64,000 nucleotides of DNA from Peribacillus sp. ACCC06369 (GCF_030348945.1 NZ_JAUCEN010000002.1:5146001-5210000); one strand, 5' to 3'. Shown: positions 36,444-46,383, counted from the stretch's first letter. Notes: generated from the sequence alone by a model not told the origin. Program-made: numbers and translations.

Positions 36444-37874
36444 ATGAATAAGACATCCACAAGATTCATTCTTAAACTTACACAGCCTCATCACTTTGGA
36501 TTACTCGTTCTTATCTGCATTATTTGCATGACCTCTCCTATTCAAGCAGAGATCAAAAACACCCCCAAGAATGTCATATTGCTGATTGGCGACGGCATGG
36601 GGTTAGGTGCAATAGAAATTGCCCGACAATTGGAATACGGAAAGACAGGCGTTTTGCATTTGGAAAAACTGGAGCACATTGCCCTGATGCGCACGTATTC
36701 CGCCAATAATTACGTCACTGACTCGGCAGCAGGAGGGTCCGCGATTGCCACTGGAATAAAAACCAACAATGAATCGATCGGTGTTGATGTCAATGGTTCC
36801 GAGGTAGATAGTGTATTGGATGCATTTCAGGCGAATGGAAAAAAAGTCGGGATCATTTCAACCAATATGGTAGTCGATGCCACTCCTGCTGCCTTTGGCG
36901 CAAGTGTGTCTAACCGGTGGACAGGCGGCGCAAATATCGCGAGGCAGCTCTTTGAGAACCGGATTGACGTCATTCTCGGCGGAGGTGCCAGCTATTTCGG
37001 GGCAGATAAGCAAAATGGCGAGGATTTAATCACTAAATTTAAAAAAGCAGGCTATGGGATTACGACCACTAAAGAAGAGCTTAGTTCCATTAATAAAACG
37101 GAAAAACTATTAGGGTTATTTCACCCTACCTATATGAATTTTAAGCTGGATAAAGAAGTATTACATTCACAAGAGCCATCTCTACCCGAAATGACATCCA
37201 AAGCGATTGATATTTTATCTCAGGGTGATAAAGGATTCTTCCTGATGGCTGAAGGTGCTCGTATTGACCACATGGAGCATGCGGCCGATATCACTGGAAT
37301 ATGGAAGGAAACGATCGAGTTTGACCAGACCGTCAAAGAGGTTGTGAATTGGGCAAAAAATAGAAATGATACTTTGATTGTTGTGCTTGCAGACCACGAA
37401 ACAATGGGGACCTCCGCATCTGAGACCATGGATATCCCTGCATTGAAAAAAATCAGGGTTTCTTCTGAATATATGTCCAAACAGCTTACATTCAATAAAA
37501 ATAACGAAATCAATCCAGAAAGTGTCGTTTCCACATTCAAGAAGTATGCACATATATCCCTTACGGATCAGGAAGTTCATCAATTCATCGCTAACGTTAG
37601 AAAGAATAGAACGCTTGTCTATCCACAGCATCAAATTGATTGGGAAATCGGAAGCACCATCGCCAAGCATCATAAGGCAGGTGTAGCTGATCGAAGCATA
37701 AGGGCTGCCAGTTCCACAGGAGGGCACACCGCCAATATGATACCCGTTTTTGCTTCGGGCCCAGGCAGTGAAGCCTTTGATGGGGTCATTGAAAATACGG
37801 ATGTTTCGAAAATCATCACAAAAGCCGCCGGTGTTCCGTTCACACCCGGTCAGCATAAAACAAAAGAAGAATGA
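36444..37874 (+). CDS. Secreted alkaline phosphatase
   Basis: It hydrolyses phosphate esters outside the cell to scavenge phosphate. The 476-residue protein has a signal peptide (about 1-35), the metal-binding IGDGMG motif with Asp50, the nucleophile motif VTDSAAGGSAIATG with Ser94, EGARIDHMEHAAD, LADHETMG and TGGHTANMIP, together the full PhoA metal site. The ninth position of the usual D-S-x-G-x-x-T pattern is Ser rather than Thr. I saw no clear PhoP box upstream, but a terminator-bearing leader is present (36364-36393). A terminator follows at once. Confidence 0.94.
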   Translation: MNKTSTRFILKLTQPHHFGLLVLICIICMTSPIQAEIKNTPKNVILLIGDGMGLGAIEIARQLEYGKTGVLHLEKLEHIALMRTYSANNYVTDSAAGGSAIATGIKTNNESIGVDVNGSEVDSVLDAFQANGKKVGIISTNMVVDATPAAFGASVSNRWTGGANIARQLFENRIDVILGGGASYFGADKQNGEDLITKFKKAGYGITTTKEELSSINKTEKLLGLFHPTYMNFKLDKEVLHSQEPSLPEMTSKAIDILSQGDKGFFLMAEGARIDHMEHAADITGIWKETIEFDQTVKEVVNWAKNRNDTLIVVLADHETMGTSASETMDIPALKKIRVSSEYMSKQLTFNKNNEINPESVVSTFKKYAHISLTDQEVHQFIANVRKNRTLVYPQHQIDWEIGSTIAKHHKAGVADRSIRAASSTGGHTANMIPVFASGPGSEAFDGVIENTDVSKIITKAAGVPFTPGQHKTKEE

Positions 37875-37895
37875 ATTGATTCATTCTTCTTTTAA
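37861..37895 (+). terminator. Rho-independent terminator of the alkaline phosphatase gene
   Basis: AAAGAAGAATGAAT and ATTCATTCTTCTTT arms overlap the stop codon and end in a T run. Confidence 0.8.
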
Positions 37896-37946
37896 GATGA
37901 TTCTCCTGTCTCATTAAACTGGATTTTTTCTGTATTCATTTCTATT

Positions 37947-39612
37947 GAGGTGCGTTAACTCAAGTTTGGGGGATTTCTCCGAAGTTTGGGGCAATTACTC
38001 ACGAAATTGTGCGATATTCCTGAAGTTTTTTGGATTTACTCGTGAGTTTAGGGCGTTTACTCGTGAATTTGGGGCGTTTACTAGTGAGTTTGCGCTTTTT
38101 ACTCGCGAATTCGTGCTGTTTCCTTATAAGTGTGATGAATTTACTCTTATGAGGTGCGTTAACTCAAGTTTCGGTGGATTTAGCCGAAGTTTGGGGCAAT
38201 TACTCGCGAAATTGTGCGATATTCCTGAAGTTTTGTGCGTTTACTCGTGAATTTGCGGCGTTTACTCGTGAATTTGGGCTGTTTACTCGTGAGTTTGGGA
38301 CGTTTACTCGCGAGTTTGCGCCTTTTACTCGTGAATTCGTGCTGTTTCCTTATAAGTGTGATGAATTTACTCTTATGAGGTGCGTTAACTCAAGTTTGGG
38401 GGATTTAGCCGAAGTTTGGGGCAATTACTCACGAAATTGTGCGATATTCCTGAAGTTTTGTGCGTTTACTCGTGAGTTTAGGGCGTTTACTCGTGAGTTT
38501 GGGGCAATTACTCGCGAAATTGTGCGATATTCCTGAAGTTTTGTGCGTTTACTCGTGAGTTTAGGGCGTTTACTCGTGAATTCGTGCTGTTTACTCGCGA
38601 GTTTGCGCTTTTTACTCGTGAATTCGTGCTGTTTCCTTATAAGTGTGATGAATTTACTCTTAGGAGGTGCGTTAACTCAATTTTCGGGGGATTTAGCCGA
38701 AGTTTGGGGCAATTACTCACGAAATTGTGCGATATTCCTGAAGTTTTGTGCGTTTACTCGTGAGTTTGCGCTTTTTACTCGTGAGTTTGGGGAGTTTACT
38801 CGTGAGTTTGGGGCGCTTACTCGTGAGTTTGCGCTTTTTACTCGTGAATTCGTGCTGTTTCCTTATAAGTGTGATGAATTTACTCTTAGGAGGTGCGTTA
38901 ACTCAAGTTTGGGGGATTTAGCCGAAGTTTGGGGCAATTACTCACGAAATTGTGCGATATTCCTGAAGTTTTGTGCGTTTACTCGTGAGTTTGGGGCGTT
39001 TACTCGTGAGTTTGCGCTTTTTACTCGTGAATTCGTGCTGTTTACTCGTGAGTTTGCGCTTTTTACTCGTGAATTCGTGCTGTTTCCTTATAAGTGTGAT
39101 GAATTTACTCTTTGGAGGTGCGTTAACTCAATTTTCGGGGGATTTCTCCGAAGTTTGGGGCAATTACTCACGAAATTGTGCGATATTCCTGAAGTTTGGG
39201 GCGTTTACTCGTGAATTTGCGCTTTTTACTCGTGAATTTGAGGCGTTTACTCGTGAGTTTGGGCTTTTTACTCGTGAGTTTGGGGCGTTTACTCGTGAGT
39301 TTGGGGCGCTTACTCGTGAGTTTGCGCTTTTTACTCGTGAATTCGTGCTGTTTCCTTATAAGTGTGATGAATTTACTCTTATGAGGTGCGTTAACTCAAG
39401 TTTGGGGGATTTCTCCGAAGTTTGGGGCAATTACTCACGAAATTGTGCGATATTCCTGAAGTTTTGTGCGTTTACTCGTGAGTTTAGGGCGTTTACTCGT
39501 GAATTCGTGCTGTTTACTCGTGAGTTTGCGCTTTTTACTCGTGAATTTGCGCTTTTTACTCGTGAGTTTGGGGCGTTTACTCGCGAGTTTGCGCCTTTTA
39601 CTCGTGAGTTTG
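37947..39612 (+). repeat. Nested tandem-repeat (satellite-like) array
   Basis: Seven higher-order units start at the shared GAGGTGCGTTAACTCAA at 37947, 38151, 38377, 38664, 38890, 39115 and 39383 (spacings 204, 226, 287, 226, 225, 268 bases). Each has a constant head, then 4 to 7 copies of a 21-base unit with core TTTACTCGTGAGTTTG plus five variable bases, then a tail with CCTTATAAGTGTGATGAA. I count about 39 copies of the unit. The core ACTCGTGAGT is a dyad (ACTC-GT-GAGT; sometimes the perfect ACTCGCGAGT). Open frames run through parts of it, reading FTREF repeats, but frame shifts at unit heads and missing ribosome sites argue against a simple gene. Confidence 0.95.
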
Positions 39613-39642
39613 ATGAAGAACCTTAACCATTTATAAAAGAAC

Positions 39643-39671
39643 AAAAAAAGACGCCAATAAATGACGTCTTA
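39643..39671 (-). terminator. Rho-independent terminator of the SpoIID/LytB-like gene
   Basis: On the minus strand AAGACG and CGTCTT arms are followed by seven Ts, just after the stop codon and next to the repeat array. Confidence 0.75.
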
Positions 39672-39676
39672 ATTAT

Positions 39677-41749
39677 TCATTTTTTCACATGTTTCTTTAC
39701 AAGATACCCAATCTGGCTTCCCTTTTTCACTTTATACCACTCATCTTGTTGAGCTAGGATCGTTACGGTTTGATCCCTGTATAGTTTCCCAACCGTTTCA
39801 GAAGAATCATTTCTATCTTCTTTAATAGATAATGCGTTTGCTGTCACGATTCCCGTCGTCTTCCTAATGGGGATTTTCGTTGAAACGCTTTTCTTATTGT
39901 CACTCCCATCCTTAGCGGTGATTGTCACCGTGAAAATCCCGTTGGTCATATTTTTGAAATCCCAGCTTGCCGATTGCCTGCCTTTAATGACCTGCCTTTC
40001 GGAAAGGGTGCCAACCGCTTTGCCCTTACTGTTCTTGATTTCCACTTTCACTTTAGAGTTTTCATTTATTGTATACGTTATGTTCGCTTTCTCGGTACTG
40101 TAATTACCCGATGTATTGACATCGGTGATTTTCGGTGCCGACGTATCCTTACTAATCTTAATCACCATTCTTGCCGAACCTTCATTACCGCTTCGGTCCA
40201 TTGTTGATATTTCCGCTCCATATGTACCGTTACTTACCTCTTTCGTGTTCCAGATTACTGAATGGGTACCTTTTTTCATTGTTTGGTCACGAACTGGGGT
40301 AGTTAGGGCTTTCCCTTTACTATCTTTAATCGTGAGTGAAACTACAGCATCTTCTTTAAGGGAATAAGTGATTCCAACTTCATCCTTTTCATGATCCGTC
40401 TTCGCTTTCATGTTTATTGAATTCGGTGCCGCCTTCACGTCAAGATCCGTTTTAGCTCCAGCCCCTACTTTTCCATATTCCTTTTCTATATTAGTGTTAG
40501 GATAATAAAATGCCAAAATCACTTGATACGATTGACCTGCTTCCGCCCTGTTTTTCGCTCCAAACTGACTTAGCCCGACCCCATGTCCGTATCCTGACCC
40601 TTCAATAGCAATTCTGGAAGGATCGGAAGATGAATGGTCAACCAGATAGCTTTTCATCACACCTTGTCCCACCATGCCCCTGATTTTGGAAGCCGCTACA
40701 TTGGTAAGGTTAATCTTTTGCTCCAAAAGGCTCCCCCTGTCATCAACAAGATCCCTTACATAGAATTTCAGTTGGATGGAGCCCTTCGTAACCCGGCCTC
40801 CCGTTTTTTTATCGGTAAATGTTAAAACGGGAATCTCCGTTATTTTAATATCTTTATTCGCATATCCATTATTATTCAGCCAAACCTTGAGCCTAGGTAC
40901 CACCGCTTTATCTTTTTCCTGTACACTTGTCCACCATTCATCCGGATTCGATAAATCTTTTTTTGACAGGTCGATTTGCTGCTTGTCCAGCGTTATCTCC
41001 CAATTGGTTTTTGAATCATAGGAATCTTCTTTTATAGTTAAATATGAAAGAGGATTACCACTTGACCAAACATTTGAATTCGATTCGGTCATGCCTCCAT
41101 TACTTGAGGAAAAGAACGCTTCGATTATTTCATCATCTTGTTTGATTACCATACCCGTTGTCTGATCAATGGCAGAATTAGTTTGGTAGTGACCGTCCGC
41201 CCCGCCATATACTTGGTAAGAAACCGTATCATCAATTAATGTGGATTGATGGCGAAGAGCATAAGTCCGGGCTGCAATCGCCTGTGCTTTTAAGGCTTCG
41301 GCATGCCATAGTGCAGGCATCTCCCGCGGCACAACGCCCTTTAGATAATCTTCAATGTAAACATGATTGATTGGCCGAATGTAACCGCCCTCCACTGTAA
41401 ATGAAAATGAGCCTGGATACGGCCGGCCGTTTATGGACAATGAAGCATCTGGTTTAACAGGAATTATCTTGAAGGAAGCATAAGCTCCCGCTTTCTTAGA
41501 ACCTTTGTAAACGGCAATTTTTGCTGACTCCACTTTCAAAGTCAGATCTTCACCCGCCTTGATGAATATCTCTCCCCCTGAAGTATGGTAGTCCCCGGTT
41601 GCCGTTAATTTGACACTGGTTTGATTCCCTAAGTAATTCTTCAGTTTCACTTCCATCGTTGTATTCTCTTCCGTTGCCGTTGCTTCAGGAGAAGGAAATG
41701 CAGAAAAAGTGATAAAGAAAGCAATAAACAAATATTTTAAACTCCTCAT
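39677..41749 (-). CDS. SpoIID/LytB domain protein with SH3 domain (amidase-modifier-like)
   Basis: SpoIID/LytB proteins cut denuded glycan strands or stimulate amidases; Bacillus subtilis LytB enhances LytC. The 690-residue protein has a signal peptide (about 1-27), the SpoIID domain at about 110-400 (YLKGVVPREMPALWHAEALKAQAIAART, SNGGMTES, GSGYGHGVGLSQFGA), two FlgD-like Ig modules at about 440-620 (VSLTIKDSKGK, YGAEISTMDRSGN; VKVEIKNSKGK) and a C-terminal SH3b domain (LSIKEDRNDSSETVGKL). It probably binds the wall. No lytA or lytC gene is adjacent. The start ATG has GAGGA about nine bases before it. Confidence 0.88.
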   Translation of the reverse strand: MRSLKYLFIAFFITFSAFPSPEATATEENTTMEVKLKNYLGNQTSVKLTATGDYHTSGGEIFIKAGEDLTLKVESAKIAVYKGSKKAGAYASFKIIPVKPDASLSINGRPYPGSFSFTVEGGYIRPINHVYIEDYLKGVVPREMPALWHAEALKAQAIAARTYALRHQSTLIDDTVSYQVYGGADGHYQTNSAIDQTTGMVIKQDDEIIEAFFSSSNGGMTESNSNVWSSGNPLSYLTIKEDSYDSKTNWEITLDKQQIDLSKKDLSNPDEWWTSVQEKDKAVVPRLKVWLNNNGYANKDIKITEIPVLTFTDKKTGGRVTKGSIQLKFYVRDLVDDRGSLLEQKINLTNVAASKIRGMVGQGVMKSYLVDHSSSDPSRIAIEGSGYGHGVGLSQFGAKNRAEAGQSYQVILAFYYPNTNIEKEYGKVGAGAKTDLDVKAAPNSINMKAKTDHEKDEVGITYSLKEDAVVSLTIKDSKGKALTTPVRDQTMKKGTHSVIWNTKEVSNGTYGAEISTMDRSGNEGSARMVIKISKDTSAPKITDVNTSGNYSTEKANITYTINENSKVKVEIKNSKGKAVGTLSERQVIKGRQSASWDFKNMTNGIFTVTITAKDGSDNKKSVSTKIPIRKTTGIVTANALSIKEDRNDSSETVGKLYRDQTVTILAQQDEWYKVKKGSQIGYLVKKHVKK

Positions 41750-42069
41750 TCCTTTTCATCCTCATTCCAATTCTATTTGTCTTTCAAAGATTTCCGGATG
41801 CATTAATCCTGATACGTTCAATCCAATGGCATGGGGGAGTATATAATAATCCTGGATGATGTCACTGCTGCTGAACCATGTTCCATGATTTTCATTCCTT
41901 GTTTTTAACTCCTTTTTGAATGACAAACTTTTAAGGTTTACTGAACTCTCTTTTTTACATTCTGTATGTACGACTCATTATCCTTCAAATCCAACCTTTA
42001 ATATTGAGGTTAAATAGCATAACGTTTTTTGATCATTTATGAAGGTACTGAACTCCTTAACCGTTAAAA
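41750..42069. other. Intergenic region upstream of the SpoIID/LytB-like gene
   Basis: AT-rich, no gene seen. It should hold the minus-strand promoter of the SpoIID/LytB-like gene; I saw no convincing consensus. Confidence 0.4.
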
Positions 42070-42114
42070 AATAAAAAGCTGGACATGGAAGAAAACATGT
42101 CCAGCTTTTTATTT
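42070..42114. terminator. Terminator of the PBP3-like gene
   Basis: AAAAAGCTGGACATG and CATGTCCAGCTTTTT arms form a 15-base stem with A/T runs on both sides, so it can work in both directions. Confidence 0.9.
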
Positions 42115-42162
42115 GGTAAATGCTCGATGCATCTAACCATTTTCTGATGGGTACTTATTTCT

Positions 42163-44169
42163 TTACTTTAAATACTTCTTCAAGACCGGTTTCATATGAT
42201 CGATAGCGACATGGCTGCCGCCCCGTCCTTTTACATCCTCTACCATCCATGCCATGAGAAGTTCTGGGTCTTCTAAGTCCATTGCAACAAACCAGCCATT
42301 TTCTGTTCCGTCAGCGTTTTTGGATGCCTTGATTTCAGCAGTTCCCGTTTTGGCTGCGATTTTTATGCCAAGATCATTTATTCCATGTCCGCTTCCCTTA
42401 GGATGTTCCACTACTTGTGTCAGCATCTTGGTGATCTGATTTGCTTGGTCTGCTGATATGGCATTTTCCTTCCATATTTTCTTTTCTATTTTATCTCCTG
42501 TTATTAACGAAGGTGCCACGATGTTTCCTTCATTCAAGAAGGCTGAATAGGTCATAGCGAGATGAAGAGTGCTCATTTGGACTTGAGCTTGACCATATCC
42601 AGCGTCTGCCAAGCGTCCTTCACTGTCGATTTTACCAATGCTCGATGCTTTGATCGGATAATCGTAGTTCAAAGCTTCATCAAATCCGAATGCCTTGAGT
42701 CCATTTGAGAATTTTTCTTTTCCAAGCCCCAATGCTTTTTGGGCAAAATAAATATTGTCTGAATAAATTAATGCCTTTTCCATATCGATTGGAACACCGG
42801 GGTCAGAAACCCTTGTAATGGAATGATCTTTCCATGTCGATTTGGCCCACGTTTTTCCTTGGATATTTATTGTCTCATTCGGATCCACACCATTTTTCAA
42901 AGCGATTGCCGCAGTAATCGCCTTAATGGTTGAACCAGGTGCAAACGTCGAACTGAAACGGTTTAAGAGCGGTTTTTTTGGGTCTTCTTCAAGCGCTTTT
43001 TGTTCCGCTTTTGTTATACCGAATATATATTTATTAGGATCGAATGACGGACTTGAAACAAGTGCAAGCGTTTCACCGGTTTTCGGATCAAGTGCCGATG
43101 CTGATCCAACTTCGTTCTTATATTGCTTAAAGATATCCTTTTGAAGCTCGGCATCGATGGTCAATGTAATTGTTTCTCCCTCCTCAGCAGGTTTTTCAGC
43201 AATTACTTTTTCTTCGCCATCTTCTGATTTAATAAAGATTTTACCGCCAGGTTTCCCTTTAAGCCTTTTTTCTAAAACTTCCTCAAGGCCTCGCTTGCCA
43301 ATAACGTCACTTGCGGTATAACCTTTCCCTTTCAATTTCTCCAAGTCTTCGGCTGATGCCTCGCCGACGTATCCAATTAGATGGGCAGTAGCCTCTTTAT
43401 ATGGATATATGCGTTCTTCCGTATTATTGACCGATACCCCAGCAATGCTTAATAGCTTTTCCAAGGTTGCGGTATTATCGTTTGACATTTTCTTGATGGG
43501 GACGAAATAGCTGGGCTTCACCCATGATTGTTTTAATTTCTGATTCACTTCGTCGGTGGTCATATTGAGGATTCCAGCGACCTTTTTAACTGTTTCGGAT
43601 TCATTGGCCATTTTCTCTGGCACAATTCCTACTTCTGCTACCGTTCCATTCATGGCAAGACCGCGTTCATTTCGATCGACAATTTCCCCGCGAATGGCTG
43701 GATACGATTCAACAGATATCTTTTCACCAGCTTCCAATTTAGGGAATATATAACTTTCATCCCACTTGATGTACCAATTTTCTTCCTCACCTTCCCCTTC
43801 CTTGACAAGGGTCGCTTTATGGTCAGAGCTGACTGCACCTGCCATAGTGGACATATCAACGGTATAAGCAAGGTTCACCTTTTCTCCATCTTTATGATCT
43901 TTTTCTTCTTTTGGCTGTTTATAGTCCACCTTTAATTGGTCGACTTCTATGCCCGAATAGATTTTTTCATAACGTTTCGCAAATTCATCCGCACTGATTT
44001 CTTTCTTTGTCTCAGGTGACAGATATTCGTACATCTTCGTAAAATCCTGTTTATTCCAAAGCTTCGTATATGCTGCAAAGCGATCTTCTGGAGTTGGCTC
44101 ATCCGAGCACCCGGCCAGGAACAATACGCTCATCAACAATAAGCTGGAAACTAAAGCTAGTTTCTTCAT
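42163..44169 (-). CDS. pbpC: Class B penicillin-binding protein 3 (PbpC/MecA-like lipoprotein)
   Basis: This is a peptidoglycan DD-transpeptidase anchored outside the membrane. The 668-residue protein has a lipoprotein signal with lipobox LAGC (Cys21), an NTF2-like MecA_N domain at about 27-145, the dimerisation domain (RGEIVDRNERGLAMNG), and a transpeptidase domain with S413-T-I-K416, S470-D-N472 and K607-T-G609. This is the architecture of Bacillus subtilis PbpC and staphylococcal PBP2a, class B enzymes of low beta-lactam affinity. A TTAGGAGGA ribosome site precedes the ATG. It stands alone with its own terminator. Confidence 0.93.
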   Translation of the reverse strand: MKKLALVSSLLLMSVLFLAGCSDEPTPEDRFAAYTKLWNKQDFTKMYEYLSPETKKEISADEFAKRYEKIYSGIEVDQLKVDYKQPKEEKDHKDGEKVNLAYTVDMSTMAGAVSSDHKATLVKEGEGEEENWYIKWDESYIFPKLEAGEKISVESYPAIRGEIVDRNERGLAMNGTVAEVGIVPEKMANESETVKKVAGILNMTTDEVNQKLKQSWVKPSYFVPIKKMSNDNTATLEKLLSIAGVSVNNTEERIYPYKEATAHLIGYVGEASAEDLEKLKGKGYTASDVIGKRGLEEVLEKRLKGKPGGKIFIKSEDGEEKVIAEKPAEEGETITLTIDAELQKDIFKQYKNEVGSASALDPKTGETLALVSSPSFDPNKYIFGITKAEQKALEEDPKKPLLNRFSSTFAPGSTIKAITAAIALKNGVDPNETINIQGKTWAKSTWKDHSITRVSDPGVPIDMEKALIYSDNIYFAQKALGLGKEKFSNGLKAFGFDEALNYDYPIKASSIGKIDSEGRLADAGYGQAQVQMSTLHLAMTYSAFLNEGNIVAPSLITGDKIEKKIWKENAISADQANQITKMLTQVVEHPKGSGHGINDLGIKIAAKTGTAEIKASKNADGTENGWFVAMDLEDPELLMAWMVEDVKGRGGSHVAIDHMKPVLKKYLK

Positions 44170-44282
44170 GATTTCCTCCTAATGAATAGTTAGAGTGATA
44201 TACCTATAGTTTATCAAAATATTAGGGGAATGGGGGATTTTACATGACAGATTTCTTGATTTTGCTAATTAACCATGTTTTT

Positions 44283-44540
44283 TCTAAAGCAAAAGTCCTG
44301 TACATATTGTACAGGACTTCAGACTATAGACGACTTCGAAGAAAGCGAGTTTGCCTACAGTTTTTTAAACGTTTCAGTTGTTTTCAGAAATCCGTTCCCT
44401 TTCCGCCGACTGTCTGCCAAGCCGCATCAAAGCAAGCATCTGTGGGGTCCGGCTAGCCAGTTATTCGGCAGGAGTGTCGCAAATTCCTTCAATCCGGTGA
44501 AGATTTCATCTACTATAATAAAGTAAAAAAACATGAATGA
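44283..44540 (+). repeat. Dispersed intergenic repeat, copy 2
   Basis: It starts with a hairpin built on AAGTCCTGTAC, followed by CAGACTATAGACGACTTCG and GCGAGTTTGCCTACAG plus six Ts, a degenerate form of an intrinsic terminator. The core CTTTCCGCCGACTGTC and GCTAGCCAGTTATTCGGC match copies 3 and 4, and it ends TTTCATCTACTATAATAAAG. It lies between the PBP3-like and CorA-like genes. Confidence 0.85.
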
Positions 44541-44569
44541 AATTCAAGGTTTTTTTAAAATTCATGGTT

Positions 44570-44790
44570 CGAAATAAAACCAGCAGCTACAGTTTTTTCC
44601 TAATAAAAGGTCCATTTGTTTTCGGAAATCCGCAAATCCTTTCCGCCGACCGTCTACCAAGCCTTCTCACGCTAGCATCCTGCGTGGTCCAGGCTAGCCA
44701 GTTATTCGGCAGGAGTATCGAAATTCCATTAAACCAGTGGTTTCATCCACTATAATAAAGTAAAAAAACATGAACGATAATCGTTGGGTG
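44570..44790 (+). repeat. Dispersed intergenic repeat, copy 3
   Basis: It repeats the core (CTTTCCGCCGACCGTC, GCTAGCCAGTTATTCGGC, CAGGAGTATCG) and the end TTTCATCCACTATAATAAAG of copy 2, in direct orientation, but its 5' terminator part is reduced to CTACAGTTTTTTCC. Copies 2 and 3 fill the whole 650-base gap. Confidence 0.85.
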
Positions 44791-44821
44791 AGGCAATTCC
44801 TAATTCCCCTTTTTCGACAAA

Positions 44822-46258
44822 TTAAAGCATTCTTTTTTTTCGGCTTTTTTTCTCTTGCAACCATTTTTTCAAGAAGAAAAAGCCCAGGATGCTCGAAATG
44901 ATGAGACCGCTCGTCGTCACCATGACAGCTACCCATTCGTATAGGGAGTAATTCATATATGCTTTCCACGGTAATTTCCCTTTCCAATCTTCAATATATA
45001 GATTCATTCCGAATATCCCGGAAATAACCGTATAAATCGTTAGTATTTGCAAGAGATAATTACTGCTTTTCCCAGCCAGTTTATCCTGGTTTTGATAAAG
45101 GTAGGAAAGTGTTTCCTTCACTTCTTTATAGAGAGGGGCGATCCTGAAGGTTTCATCCGTTTTTTTGAATAGCTCTTTACCGACAGCCGTACTATTGACT
45201 TCAGTAAATAAATATTTTGCAGAAAACTCAGTGATCATGAAAATCAGCTGTTCCGTATCCGATTGATCTTTTTCCACATCTATTCGGGAATGTTCATGAG
45301 CCAATTTGAGCAGTACGATTTTATAATAGAAGAAGAGCAACACCGTGTAAAAGTGCTGGCCGTACATTTCACTGGCCAGTTCCTGTTCCAGTTTACCTGT
45401 CGCTTTCGTGACACACGCGAAATGATACATGCTTGTTACATAATAGGTTTCCTTGCCCCACCTGTCATAAACCCTTTCTTGATAATACCTTTCAATATAA
45501 TCAGGGTTTAATGCGCCTATATATGGCTCCCCATCATTGTCATACCCGTTCAGTTCACTGATCCGGAATAAGTCATTTTTAGAAATATCACGATTCTCAG
45601 GGAATGCAATGTAACTGATCACGTACATTCTTTCATCGATGAAGAAGGGTAAACTGCCAAAATATGTCGGGTCGGCTTGTTCTTCATCTATATATTCTTC
45701 CATTGGTGGCAATAGTTCATTGAAGATGAAATCCTTCACCTGTTCATACTGATTTTCCCGACAGCCGACTTTCGTTTTTTCTTCGTCATCAGCAATCGGT
45801 TCAAGGATCCGGAATGTATCCCCAAAATAGAGAACATCATTATATGAAAGTCCTTCAGGTAACGTAACACGGAGATTCATCATGCCAATATGAAATGGAC
45901 ATATGAAGATATCTATAGAGTTAATAATAAATGGGGTATTTAAATAGGGTGATTCGAAGGTACAATCAATATCCAGTTTTTTCGTAAAGCGCCGCAAGCC
46001 TTCCTTCTGTTTTGCGTTTCCTGGAAATAGTATCGGCTCGATGTAAGGCATGAAATACTTTTCCAATTTACGGTGTGAAACTTTATGGCCACCGTAAAAT
46101 TGATTTTGTTGTTCCATATCTTTCAAGTTCAAAAAAACGAAATTGTCCCCCAACAACTTTTCCACAAACTTTTCAATCATATTTCCTTCAAGCGTAAACG
46201 GAAAAATGTACTGCTGGAAAGTTCGCTTCGTGGTATCATTCTTATCTTTCACATCCAT
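44822..46258 (-). CDS. CorA-like membrane protein with GMN motif and long N-terminal domain
   Basis: The C-terminal end resembles the CorA divalent-cation channel family: a helix ending IFGMN (Gly-Met-Asn at residues 417-419), a loop, a second membrane helix at about 442-468 and a strongly basic tail. The rest, about 380 residues, is soluble and long for CorA (about 310 in total), and I do not recognise it. A loop of about 25 residues after GMN is also longer than usual. Transport of Mg or another cation is therefore an inference. The start has GGAGGAA. A palindrome and a terminator-like hairpin lie 110-160 bases upstream. Confidence 0.65.
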   Translation of the reverse strand: MDVKDKNDTTKRTFQQYIFPFTLEGNMIEKFVEKLLGDNFVFLNLKDMEQQNQFYGGHKVSHRKLEKYFMPYIEPILFPGNAKQKEGLRRFTKKLDIDCTFESPYLNTPFIINSIDIFICPFHIGMMNLRVTLPEGLSYNDVLYFGDTFRILEPIADDEEKTKVGCRENQYEQVKDFIFNELLPPMEEYIDEEQADPTYFGSLPFFIDERMYVISYIAFPENRDISKNDLFRISELNGYDNDGEPYIGALNPDYIERYYQERVYDRWGKETYYVTSMYHFACVTKATGKLEQELASEMYGQHFYTVLLFFYYKIVLLKLAHEHSRIDVEKDQSDTEQLIFMITEFSAKYLFTEVNSTAVGKELFKKTDETFRIAPLYKEVKETLSYLYQNQDKLAGKSSNYLLQILTIYTVISGIFGMNLYIEDWKGKLPWKAYMNYSLYEWVAVMVTTSGLIISSILGFFFLKKWLQEKKSRKKRML

Positions 46259-46366
46259 AAATATATTCCTCCGATTAAACCTGCGACAAACAAGGGTTAA
46301 TTCATTTATTTAATTATTATTTACCCATGTATATACAAACAAAACGAAACATATTATAGAAATAAA

Positions 46367-46383
46367 TTGGACAAATTGTCCAA
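46367..46383. promoter_or_regulatory. Perfect 17-base palindrome upstream of the CorA-like gene
   Basis: TTGGACAAATTGTCCAA is an exact dyad about a central A, 109 bases before the CorA-like start. It has the size of a TetR- or GntR-type operator; the binding protein is unknown. Confidence 0.5.

Noticed and set aside
37947..39612. CRISPR array
   Set aside because: Units are 21 bases, directly adjacent, without unique spacers, and no cas genes are near.
37945..39626. Several overlapping open frames with FTREF or LLVSLGR repeats as protein genes
   Set aside because: They are staggered frames through a tandem DNA repeat, have no ribosome sites, and shift frame at unit heads. Kept as a repeat; the silent-change pattern is reported as a finding.
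39435..39644. Basic Lys-rich minus-strand frame (KLTSKR repeats)
   Set aside because: It is the reverse reading of the same satellite and no ribosome site is present.
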